21,966 nt of DNA from Saprospiraceae bacterium (GTDB lineage Bacteria > Bacteroidota > Bacteroidia > Chitinophagales > Saprospiraceae): contig JAHDEQ010000003.1 of assembly GCA_020628755.1 (NCBI GenBank), positions 22,687-44,652 on the forward strand. Reading direction: 5' to 3'. The position numbers and the translations under genes were made by a program. Positions 1 to 6,772 of this stretch are shown piece by piece. Numbering within the stretch: position 1 is the first letter of the stretch; every line of letters begins with the position of its first letter. Below the pieces are notes generated by a model. It did no database searches and was not told where the DNA came from. It saw only the letters and a program-made list of their open reading frames with translations.

Positions 1-2891
1 CAATCGTCATAAGCCTTCCAACGTCGAATAATTCCAGAACTACAATCGTCTCCATTCAATTCTTGTTCGTATTCTACTTGGATTCCCATTGTACAATTAT
101 CTATTGCCATCACCATAGGTGGTGCTGGCATATTGCCACAATCAATCGTTATATCATCAGGTACACCTACTAGCATAGGTGCTTCAATATCGTTGTAGCC
201 TGCATCAATATTATTGAGGTCTTGGCCAGGTTCTAACATAATGATGGCCGTTGCTCCATTAGAAGCAACATCGCTATCAATTGTATCATCATTACCTTGG
301 TCTTGAGGAGAAAAGGCCATTCCTGAAGCCGTTTCAAAAAGGATAACATAATTACCCGATTGTACGTCATCAAACATATAGACTCCACTAAGATTGGTCA
401 TACTATTTATATCAACAGGATTGTTATTAAAATCTGTTCCTGTCAGGCGTACCATTTTATTGCTTAATAAAAAGTCGTCCATGTCTCGAATACCATCATT
501 GTCGCAATCTTTAAAAGCCCGCCCCATTATTTTGCCTGATGGCAAAATAATCTCTTCGGCAGGTGTAAAACCAAAATCGTAAGAATGGTCATTTTGTCCC
601 GATTCTCCAGTTGTAACAACTGCCACAGGAAAGCCGTCAAATTGTCCCATCAAAGGAATTGTCCCATCAGAATCGTTGAGATCAGGGTTGTTGCCCATAC
701 CAACATTGGGTAGGGTTAAGAATAAAGAATCTAATAAATATCCAGTTACAGGATTGTATTGTCCTCCTCGTCCTACAACAATTGTAAACTGCGTATTGAA
801 GTCAAGTGCGCCCAAACCTGGTGTACTATCATTGAATACATAATATCCATTAACATCTGTTTGGACAGAGGCTAACTCAAGTCCATTGGCATCAAAAAGT
901 GTAACATTGACCCCTTCTATTGGTGGCTCATTTGGGTCTTGGATTCCATCATTGTTTAAGTCCATCCAAACATAATTACCAATTTCGACGGCTGCTTGTC
1001 CGCAAGCAAGTGCAATAGAACCTAATCCGTTGGCCTTACCAAAAGTAGGAGAATTGCTCGTACCACTGCTGAACAGTAAGTAACCTGGATCACGTGCTTC
1101 GCCTGTCGTGTTGCTTAGATGATTGACTCCTCCAGAATTAACTGTAGTACCATAAGGGTCTAAAGCCGTCGTCAAAACAACTCCTGTACCTGGTACAAAA
1201 GCTAGACCTCCTTGCGCTGTTTCACTATGTGGATAAAGGTTTTCAGGTAAGTTATTGGTAAATATATCTTGATGATAAAACTCTCCCCCTCCTGGACCTT
1301 GTGCATTGTTAGCTCCTGCGGTTGTTATACCACCAGATGTTCCATTATTTTCGATTGTATAAGTAGAACCATCAAAATGAGCTCTTAAAATGTCTCCACC
1401 TGTTGTAGTTTTGATGTCGGCATTATCGCCCGTAGGGCCATAATTGAGAAAGCCTAATTGGTTACCTGTTCTATCCATAAATCCCATAATAAGCGAACCA
1501 TCAATATCTACTTCTATGGATGATAAGACTGGCGAAGGATATACATAGTCGCCATTGCCCGTGCAATCGTTGGGCAACTCGCTTGTCCAAGGATACCAGC
1601 CCGTTTCGTCCTCGCAAGAACGCAAAGCACGTCCTTTTTCATAATTCAAATCATAACGTAAAACTTCGGTATATGTACCATTTTCTAAAACATATACAAT
1701 AGCTTCTAAATCGTCGGCTGTTCCCATTTCTGCATCACAAACACCTCCTACAAATATTTTGCCTCTCCAATAACGAATGGCAAAAGGTCTAAATTCTCCA
1801 TTGACACAACCTGCGTCTGGTAATGGAAAAACAGACAAGTCAAACATATCAGGCGCAGTGGCAGGATTATTGTCCGAGTCAATTTTTAAAGAATAAGCGG
1901 ATTTATTGAAAAGATTGACGAACCACAAGGTGGTTTCGTCGTCAGATATATCAATTGCTCCAAGTCCAATTTTGGCTAGTTTGTCATAAGCCTCAGGGTC
2001 ATTGGAAGGCAATAGTGCATTAGAAGGCAAACCTCTATCTGTATTAGAAGGAATAGAACCAAGATTAACTCCTAATGAAGTTACATCCAAAAACTGAGAA
2101 ACTGTTGCATTAGGCCCATCGCCATTTTCTACTTTATATATACCTCCTAAACCTAAAGGGCCCAAGCCAACATGTCTTTTCAAAAATGAAGACAAGTAAG
2201 ATGTTGGCTCCGAAGTTAAAGTAGTGACACCATATATAGAACCCACTTCGGCTGCCGTTGCAACTGGCGTATAGGGTTCTGTGCCTTCTGCATCAAAATC
2301 AAAAACGACAACAGCATCTCTAATACCACTTGTCGAACCTGGTGCAAGAGGGTCTCCATTGACAAAGCAGGGCACCATTACTCTAGGATTGGCCACACAA
2401 TAATCATAAGGATTGGCCATTCCCAAATTGACCTCACAATCGGGAACATTTGCAAATTGTACGCTTGAACGAGAATCTGCTCCTAGAAAGCCTGCATACA
2501 GGTTTTCGGCATTTGGAATAAGAAATTCTATTCGATAGCGTTCTCCATCAGTCAAATTACTAAAAGAGTAAAAGCCGTCTTCATCACTTAGTTGAGAACT
2601 AATCAACATGCTCTCACCATTGGCATTAGAGCCAAAGATTTGAACTTCAATACCTTCAAAGGCTTCGCTCACTTGGTCGTCAAGACCATTTAAGTTGTAG
2701 TCTCCGAATATTTTTCCACTAATAGAGCCTGATGGACATTGAGCAGTTGCACTTGTTAGGTGTAAACTACTCAATAAGAAAAAGATAAAGACTGTTTTAA
2801 GATAATCTTTATAAAATCTCAAAAAGGCGGGGTCTTGTTGGGAATGTTTATACTCCCAAATTGTTTTGGTTGAATTGTAATTATATTGCAT
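1..2891 (-). CDS. Large secreted SD-repeat (SdrD B-like) / HYR-type protein, C-terminus beyond the window
   Basis: The frame is open from the ATG at 2891 to the left edge, about 963 codons with no stop, so the C-terminus is missing. The N-terminus has a basic segment and then a hydrophobic stretch (about residues 30-47, KTVFIFFLLSSLHLTSATAQ) ending in TAQC, a Sec signal peptide. An SdrD B-like domain follows (about 48-125, with SGKIFGDYNLNGLDD). A central region (about 125-630) without a recognised family reads like a beta-propeller or adhesin body. A second SD domain starts near 632 (GNYVWMDLNNDGIQDPNEP, a calcium-binding-like Asp/Asn loop), a third lies near 784-895 (FKDCDNDGIRDMDD), and an HYR-like segment starts near 900 (VPDDITIDCG). 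Such proteins are known from Bacteroidota as surface or secreted proteins, often exported by the type IX system. The sorting domain would lie outside this window, so that route is inference. The function is unknown; adhesion or matrix is plausible. Confidence 0.85.
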   Translation of the reverse strand, partial: MQYNYNSTKTIWEYKHSQQDPAFLRFYKDYLKTVFIFFLLSSLHLTSATAQCPSGSISGKIFGDYNLNGLDDQVSEAFEGIEVQIFGSNANGESMLISSQLSDEDGFYSFSNLTDGERYRIEFLIPNAENLYAGFLGADSRSSVQFANVPDCEVNLGMANPYDYCVANPRVMVPCFVNGDPLAPGSTSGIRDAVVVFDFDAEGTEPYTPVATAAEVGSIYGVTTLTSEPTSYLSSFLKRHVGLGPLGLGGIYKVENGDGPNATVSQFLDVTSLGVNLGSIPSNTDRGLPSNALLPSNDPEAYDKLAKIGLGAIDISDDETTLWFVNLFNKSAYSLKIDSDNNPATAPDMFDLSVFPLPDAGCVNGEFRPFAIRYWRGKIFVGGVCDAEMGTADDLEAIVYVLENGTYTEVLRYDLNYEKGRALRSCEDETGWYPWTSELPNDCTGNGDYVYPSPVLSSIEVDIDGSLIMGFMDRTGNQLGFLNYGPTGDNADIKTTTGGDILRAHFDGSTYTIENNGTSGGITTAGANNAQGPGGGEFYHQDIFTNNLPENLYPHSETAQGGLAFVPGTGVVLTTALDPYGTTVNSGGVNHLSNTTGEARDPGYLLFSSGTSNSPTFGKANGLGSIALACGQAAVEIGNYVWMDLNNDGIQDPNEPPIEGVNVTLFDANGLELASVQTDVNGYYVFNDSTPGLGALDFNTQFTIVVGRGGQYNPVTGYLLDSLFLTLPNVGMGNNPDLNDSDGTIPLMGQFDGFPVAVVTTGESGQNDHSYDFGFTPAEEIILPSGKIMGRAFKDCDNDGIRDMDDFLLSNKMVRLTGTDFNNNPVDINSMTNLSGVYMFDDVQSGNYVILFETASGMAFSPQDQGNDDTIDSDVASNGATAIIMLEPGQDLNNIDAGYNDIEAPMLVGVPDDITIDCGNMPAPPMVMAIDNCTMGIQVEYEQELNGDDCSSGIIRRWKAYDD

Positions 2892-3398
2892 AATTAAAGT
2901 AATGGTATAAAAAATTAGTTCTCTGACTATAGCCTTTTTAGTCAATCATAAGTTCGTACTTCGTCAAAATGAATATGACATGGGGATAGTTGCCTACTTT
3001 TTCTATAGGTTTGGCAAATACATATTCCCATTCTTTCAATATTTACTATATCAGTACTATTGTATTGTTCTATGAGATTTAGATTCGTATGGAGGGGAAA
3101 AAGCAATTAAAATTACTGCAAAAAAACACAAAAACAAATTGTTATAACTATATTCTTACATAGTCACACAAATATACCGTCTAAAGGGTATAGAATATTT
3201 TAGTCTTTTTTTTAATATGGAGTGTTTTTAGCTTTTTTGATTTTTTTGCTATTCCTATTTTGTTAATAAGTGTAGAAAACACGTTAAGTGGAGACATCGA
3301 AGCTGGATCACAATTATTCATTTTTCTTCACAAAAAAGGGGTGAGATTTGCCCTTTTCAGCAAATCTCACCCCTTAAAAACGTTATAAGTTTTTACCT
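2892..3398. other. Intergenic region upstream of the SD-repeat gene
   Basis: This is 507 bases of AT-rich DNA with no convincing ORF. It must hold the promoter of the SD-repeat gene on the - strand. The only exact TAnnTTTG match on that strand is TATATTTG (3176-3169), without a good TTG partner and about 280 bases from the start, so it is weak. An imperfect inverted repeat (about 2979-2994 with 3013-3031; TTGCC/GGCAA plus ATGGGGATA/TATTCCCAT) lies nearer the start codon. The right end holds the terminator of the sulfate operon. Confidence 0.5.
3332..3373 (-). terminator. Intrinsic terminator of the sulfate/siroheme operon
   Basis: A perfect 14-bp stem (GGGGTGAGATTTGC at 3338-3351 with its complement at 3360-3373) encloses an 8-base loop. 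On the - strand it is followed by six T (from A 3332-3337). It lies 25 bases after the stop of the flavoprotein gene and closes the operon. Confidence 0.9.
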
Positions 3399-4403
3399 CT
3401 AAAATCCTTCTACTCCATTGACCGTAGTGTATTTAAAACTCAATTTTTTATCTGGATAAATGTATTTAAAAGCCGATTGTACCATCAATGTGGCTTCGTG
3501 GAAGCCACATAAGATTAACTTCAACTTCCCAGGATAAGTATTAATATCACCTATAGCATAAATTCCTTCCACATTGGTACTATAATCTAAGGTATCTACT
3601 TCAATCGCATTTTTGTTGATGGTCAATCCCCAATCCGCAATTGGTCCTAATTTTGGCGAAAGCCCAAATAAGGGTACAAAATGGTCGGTAGATTGTACAA
3701 ATTCACCCTTTTGTTTATGCTTGATTACAACATCGGTCAATTTGCCATTACCTTTAAGTCCTATAGCTTGTGCTTCAGTGACTAGATTCACACGACCTGC
3801 ATGCGCCAAGTCCATCACTTTCTCAACAGAATCTAAAGCTCCTCTAAACGAATTGCGACGATGTATCAACATGACTTCATCGGCAACATCAGCCAAAAAG
3901 ATTGTCCAATCCAAAGCTGAATCACCACCACCTGCTAGTACAACTCGCTTATCACGATAAACTTCGGGGTCTTTGATAATATAGTCCACTCCTCGGTCTT
4001 CAAAGCGAGCTATGTTTTCGATAGGTGGCTTTCGTGGTTCAAAACAACCCAAACCTCCTGCAATTGCAATAACAGGTGCGTTGATTTCCGTTCCTTTGCT
4101 TGTTGTCAATTTAAACGAATTATCTTCTAAGCGTTCGATTTGCTCCGCACGTTCACCGAAGGTAAATCCTGGATTAAATGGTGCTATTTGCTCCATCAAA
4201 TTTGTAACCAAGTCGCCTGCCAAAATCGAAGGAAAACCTGGAATATCATAAATGGGTTTCTTCGGATAAATTTCGCTCAATTGTCCTCCTGCCTGCGGCA
4301 AGGAGTCCACCAAATGGCAACGCAATTTCAACAATCCTGCTTCAAAGACAGTAAATAGTCCGCAAGGACCAGCTCCAATAATTAGAATATCTGTTTTAAT
4401 CAT
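3399..4403 (-). CDS. Ferredoxin/flavodoxin-NADP(+) reductase, thioredoxin-reductase-like
   Basis: This 334-residue FAD- and NAD(P)H-binding oxidoreductase belongs to the thioredoxin-reductase-like FNR group (YumC type). The FAD dinucleotide fold is GAGPCG (10-15). The NADPH fold is AGGGDSALDW (157-166), followed by HRRN (181-184). The C-terminal FAD contact is YAIGDINTYPG. The redox CxxC of true thioredoxin reductases is absent between the two nucleotide folds, which favours the FNR assignment. It is the last gene of the operon, 80 bases after cysH. No CysJ-like flavoprotein is present and the sulfite reductase is a single siroheme polypeptide. I infer that this enzyme passes NADPH electrons, via ferredoxin or flavodoxin, to sulfite reductase. 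It is cytosolic. The family is clear; the physiological partner is inferred. Confidence 0.85.
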   Translation of the reverse strand: MIKTDILIIGAGPCGLFTVFEAGLLKLRCHLVDSLPQAGGQLSEIYPKKPIYDIPGFPSILAGDLVTNLMEQIAPFNPGFTFGERAEQIERLEDNSFKLTTSKGTEINAPVIAIAGGLGCFEPRKPPIENIARFEDRGVDYIIKDPEVYRDKRVVLAGGGDSALDWTIFLADVADEVMLIHRRNSFRGALDSVEKVMDLAHAGRVNLVTEAQAIGLKGNGKLTDVVIKHKQKGEFVQSTDHFVPLFGLSPKLGPIADWGLTINKNAIEVDTLDYSTNVEGIYAIGDINTYPGKLKLILCGFHEATLMVQSAFKYIYPDKKLSFKYTTVNGVEGF

Positions 4404-4407
4404 TTTA

Positions 4408-4482
4408 TTTGTGTTTAGGTGTTTGTGTGTTTATGTGTTTATGTACGTCGAGACGCAAACACATAGATACGCAAACACAAAA
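4408..4482. repeat. GTGTTT-type hairpin repeat, copy 1 (cysH-FNR gap)
   Basis: This copy fills nearly the whole gap between two operon genes. The left half consists of GTGTTT units (GTGTTTAGGTGTTTGTGTG and onward). The right half consists of the complementary AAACAC units, so the transcript can fold into a long imperfect hairpin around ACGTCGAGACG. Bases 4453-4482 are an exact reverse complement of 5864-5893 (30 of 30), which shows that the copies are related. Confidence 0.8.
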
Positions 4483-4483
4483 T

Positions 4484-5209
4484 TTACTTTTTATTATAAT
4501 AACTAGGATGTAGTCCGCATTCTGTTTTGCCTGTACCTTGCCAACGTCCTGAGCGTCCTTGTCCTTTTTGGGTGCAATGTGAGCAGCCGATAGAATCGTA
4601 ACCTGCGGCTTTGAGTGGATGTTTTGGCAATTTATTAAGTTCTATATAGTGCAAAAACTCCCCTTCATCAATATCTACCAAAGGATGAAATTTGAGTATA
4701 TCTCCTTGTTTTTCAAAGGTTCGTAATCGAGAACGAAAATCAGTTTGATAAGCCATCAATCCCGAAATCCAAACTTTATGCTTGGCAACAATAGGCTCAA
4801 TAGGTGCAATTTTGTTGATGGTACAACACATACGAGGATGGTCTTGCCACCATTTTTCTTCGGTCGTCATTTCGTTTTGTTGGGGATGCGGCAAGACTTC
4901 AATAATTTCTAAATCATACTTTTCGGTTAGCAATTTTTTGTAGTCCAATGTTTCTTGAAAATGATACGTCGTATTGATAAAATGGACTTTTTGGGTTGGA
5001 TGAATGTTTTTTATTAAATCAATTAGGAAAACTGATTTAGTCCCAAAAGATGAAGTGAATAACACTTCGTCTTCTGAGAAATATTGATACAATAATTCTA
5101 TTCGTTCTTTGAAAGTCAGCGGAGTAAATATCTTGTTTAAGTCTTCTATCCGATAGGATAAAGACTTAATATTTTGCTGATTTCTACCTTCACCACTTTG
5201 TTTGATCAT
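4484..5209 (-). CDS. cysH: Adenylyl-sulfate / phosphoadenylyl-sulfate reductase, 4Fe-4S type
   Basis: This 241-residue protein of the PAPS/APS reductase family makes sulfite from activated sulfate in the cytosol. The nucleotide-binding P-loop-like segment is FTSSFGTKS (51-59). HFINTTYHFQETLDY (76-90) is the conserved region after it. CC at 128-129 together with CSHC at 209-212 is the four-cysteine set that binds a 4Fe-4S cluster in APS reductases; plain E. coli-type PAPS reductases lack it. The C-terminal ECGLH puts the catalytic cysteine at 231. This favours use of APS, as in other Fe-S forms, although some of these accept PAPS too. No sulfate adenylyltransferase (cysD/cysN or sat) lies in the window, so activation must be encoded elsewhere. 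The gene is the fourth main gene of the operon, 66 bases after the siroheme gene. Confidence 0.92.
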   Translation of the reverse strand: MIKQSGEGRNQQNIKSLSYRIEDLNKIFTPLTFKERIELLYQYFSEDEVLFTSSFGTKSVFLIDLIKNIHPTQKVHFINTTYHFQETLDYKKLLTEKYDLEIIEVLPHPQQNEMTTEEKWWQDHPRMCCTINKIAPIEPIVAKHKVWISGLMAYQTDFRSRLRTFEKQGDILKFHPLVDIDEGEFLHYIELNKLPKHPLKAAGYDSIGCSHCTQKGQGRSGRWQGTGKTECGLHPSYYNKK

Positions 5210-5275
5210 AATTTTTTTCTTGTAATTTATTCACCACAAATTTCACCGATTCACACAGATTTTTTCTGCAATAAA

Positions 5276-5860
5276 TCAATTATTTTTTTCGACTAAGGTG
5301 GAGGTTATTTCATTGAGGGCTTTTACCTTTTCGGTAAAATTGCCTGTGAGTTTGTCTCGAATTACTTTTAAATTGGCTAGTAAATCGTGCGTATCATTTG
5401 GCAGTACTTCTTCAAGTACTTGCCTGAATCGCTTGGCAAATGTGGGCGATTTCCCATTGGTGGAAATGGCTACTTTCAAGTCTCCACGAGTCACTATTGA
5501 GCCCAAATAGAAATCACATAAATCAGGTGTGTCGGCTACATTGACCAATTTGCCTTGTGCTTTAGCAGCTCTATGAACTTGATGATTGACTTCTGTAATG
5601 TCAGTCGCTGCAATAATCAATTGATGTCCTTCCACATCGCTTTCTTGAAATGCTCGTTTCACAAAGGTCACTTTATGGTTGGGATGTTTGTCCAGTAATT
5701 CTTGGAAAGTATCGGACATCCAAGTTGCAACAACTGTGATTTTTGCGTCGGGACTGCTTTTGAGTATAAAATGTAACTTCTCGGTACCGACTTCTCCTGC
5801 ACCCACGATAAGCATATCGAGTTGGTGGAGTTTTAAAAATATTGGATATAATGGATTCAT
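5276..5860 (-). CDS. Precorrin-2 dehydrogenase / sirohydrochlorin ferrochelatase (siroheme synthase N-domain)
   Basis: This 194-residue protein corresponds to the N-terminal half of CysG (Met8p/SirC/YlnF family). It oxidises precorrin-2 with NAD+ and, in many members, inserts iron to give siroheme, the cofactor of the sulfite reductase encoded upstream. The Rossmann motif is VGAGEVG (19-25). NVADTPDLCDFY holds Asp110, which corresponds to the catalytic Asp of CysG. The conserved STNGKSP (133-139) follows. The methyltransferase half is a separate upstream gene (5930-6679), so siroheme synthesis is split over two proteins here. Whether this one also chelates iron cannot be decided from sequence, and no separate SirB is visible in the window. 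Confidence 0.9.
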   Translation of the reverse strand: MNPLYPIFLKLHQLDMLIVGAGEVGTEKLHFILKSSPDAKITVVATWMSDTFQELLDKHPNHKVTFVKRAFQESDVEGHQLIIAATDITEVNHQVHRAAKAQGKLVNVADTPDLCDFYLGSIVTRGDLKVAISTNGKSPTFAKRFRQVLEEVLPNDTHDLLANLKVIRDKLTGNFTEKVKALNEITSTLVEKNN

Positions 5861-5863
5861 ATT

Positions 5864-5943
5864 TTTTGTGTTTGCGTATCTATGTGTTTGCGTGTTTATG
5901 TAAACATTCTCTCATAAACACACAAACACTTAGACACCTAGAT
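5864..5943. repeat. GTGTTT-type hairpin repeat, copy 2 (cobA-siroheme synthase gap)
   Basis: GTGTTT-rich DNA on the left and ACAAACAC/GATAC-rich DNA on the right form an inverted repeat around TAAACATTCT. Bases 5864-5893 equal the reverse complement of 4453-4482 exactly. The right arm runs into the 3' end of the methyltransferase gene and supplies its last codons and stop. Confidence 0.8.
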
Positions 5944-6679
5944 ACATTTTTTCAATTTTATTCAATTCTGGATGTAGGGCAACTACATCGCCGATGACAA
6001 TAATACCTGGTGTGCCGAGTTGGCAAGCCTCGACTTTGGCAGCGATGGTTTCGACTGTGCCGAGTAGAGCTTTTTCGTTTTCACGAGAACCATTTTGAAT
6101 AACCAAAACTGGTGTGTCAGTTTTTCCATGTTGAGCAAAAAGCGCTGTGATTTCTCGAATTTTGCGCATGCCCATAAGGATGACCGCCGTAGCTGAAGAC
6201 TGTGCCGCAATGGCAATATCTTTTGATAATTCTCCTGATTTGGTTGTACCTGTTAGCACCCAAAAACTTTCGTTTATTCCACGTCTTGTAAGTGGAACTT
6301 TTTGTAATTCAGGTACAGAAATACAACTCGAAATACCAGGAATGATTTCAGTTTCAATTACAAAGGCTTCTGCAAAGGTTAGTTCTTCGTGACCTCGCCC
6401 AAAAACGAAGGGGTCGCCTCCTTTGAGGCGTACCACGTGACCATGAGAGTACGCATATTGCACCAACATCATGTTGATTTCTTCTTGCGAAAAGCGATGA
6501 TTATTGGCTCGTTTTCCAACATAAATACGCAATGCTTTTTCAGGTGCATATTTTAATATTTCTGGATTGACCAATGCATCGTATAAAATAACATCTGCCG
6601 ATTGAATTGCTTTAAAAGCCTTAATGGTCAACAATTCTGGGTCGCCTGGCCCTGCTCCTACTATAGATATTTTTGCCAT
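5930..6679 (-). CDS. cobA: Uroporphyrinogen-III C-methyltransferase (SUMT)
   Basis: This 249-residue SAM-dependent tetrapyrrole methylase is of normal length for single-domain CobA/SUMT. It methylates uroporphyrinogen III twice to precorrin-2, the first step of siroheme synthesis. Motifs: VGAGPGDPELLT (7-18), RLKGGDPFVFGRG (84-96, SAM loop), IPGISS (113-118), PLTRRG (129-134), and a C-terminal GTPGIIVIGDVV. It lies 93 bases after sulfite reductase and 69 bases before the dehydrogenase/ferrochelatase gene, so the operon makes both apoenzyme and cofactor. The last residues (YLGV) and the stop codon lie within a GTGTTT-type repeat, so the original C-terminus may have been slightly changed by the repeat. 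Confidence 0.93.
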   Translation of the reverse strand: MAKISIVGAGPGDPELLTIKAFKAIQSADVILYDALVNPEILKYAPEKALRIYVGKRANNHRFSQEEINMMLVQYAYSHGHVVRLKGGDPFVFGRGHEELTFAEAFVIETEIIPGISSCISVPELQKVPLTRRGINESFWVLTGTTKSGELSKDIAIAAQSSATAVILMGMRKIREITALFAQHGKTDTPVLVIQNGSRENEKALLGTVETIAAKVEACQLGTPGIIVIGDVVALHPELNKIEKMYLGV

Positions 6680-6699
6680 GAGAAAATGTATTTATGTTC

Positions 6700-6766
6700 G
6701 TGTGTGTTTGCGTGTTTATGTGTTTGTGTTATTCATAGACACACAAACACATAAACACATCAACAC
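6700..6766. repeat. GTGTTT-type hairpin repeat, copy 3 (sulfite reductase-cobA gap)
   Basis: A perfect 18-bp stem (GTGTTTATGTGTTTGTGT at 6712-6729 with its complement at 6741-6758) has an 11-base loop, and further imperfect pairing extends outwards. It occupies most of the 93-base gap. It has no U-tract adjoining the stem and lies inside the operon, so it is not an obvious terminator. Confidence 0.85.
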
Positions 6767-6772
6767 TCAATT

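Noticed and set aside
2979..3031. Imperfect inverted repeat upstream of the SD-repeat gene as a riboswitch or operator
   Set aside because: Pairing is interrupted and short, and no known motif is present. It is kept only as a note in the intergenic entry.
5210..5275. TTCACC/CACAAATTTCACC/CACACAGATT-type sequence in the cysH-siroheme gap as a fourth hairpin repeat
   Set aside because: It has no inverted arms and no GTGTTT units. It resembles a common simple CACAGATT-like repeat, but it is too short to call.
4408..6766. CRISPR-like array from repeated GTGTTT units
   Set aside because: The copies are inverted, kilobases apart and separated by genes. There are no regular spacers and no cas genes.
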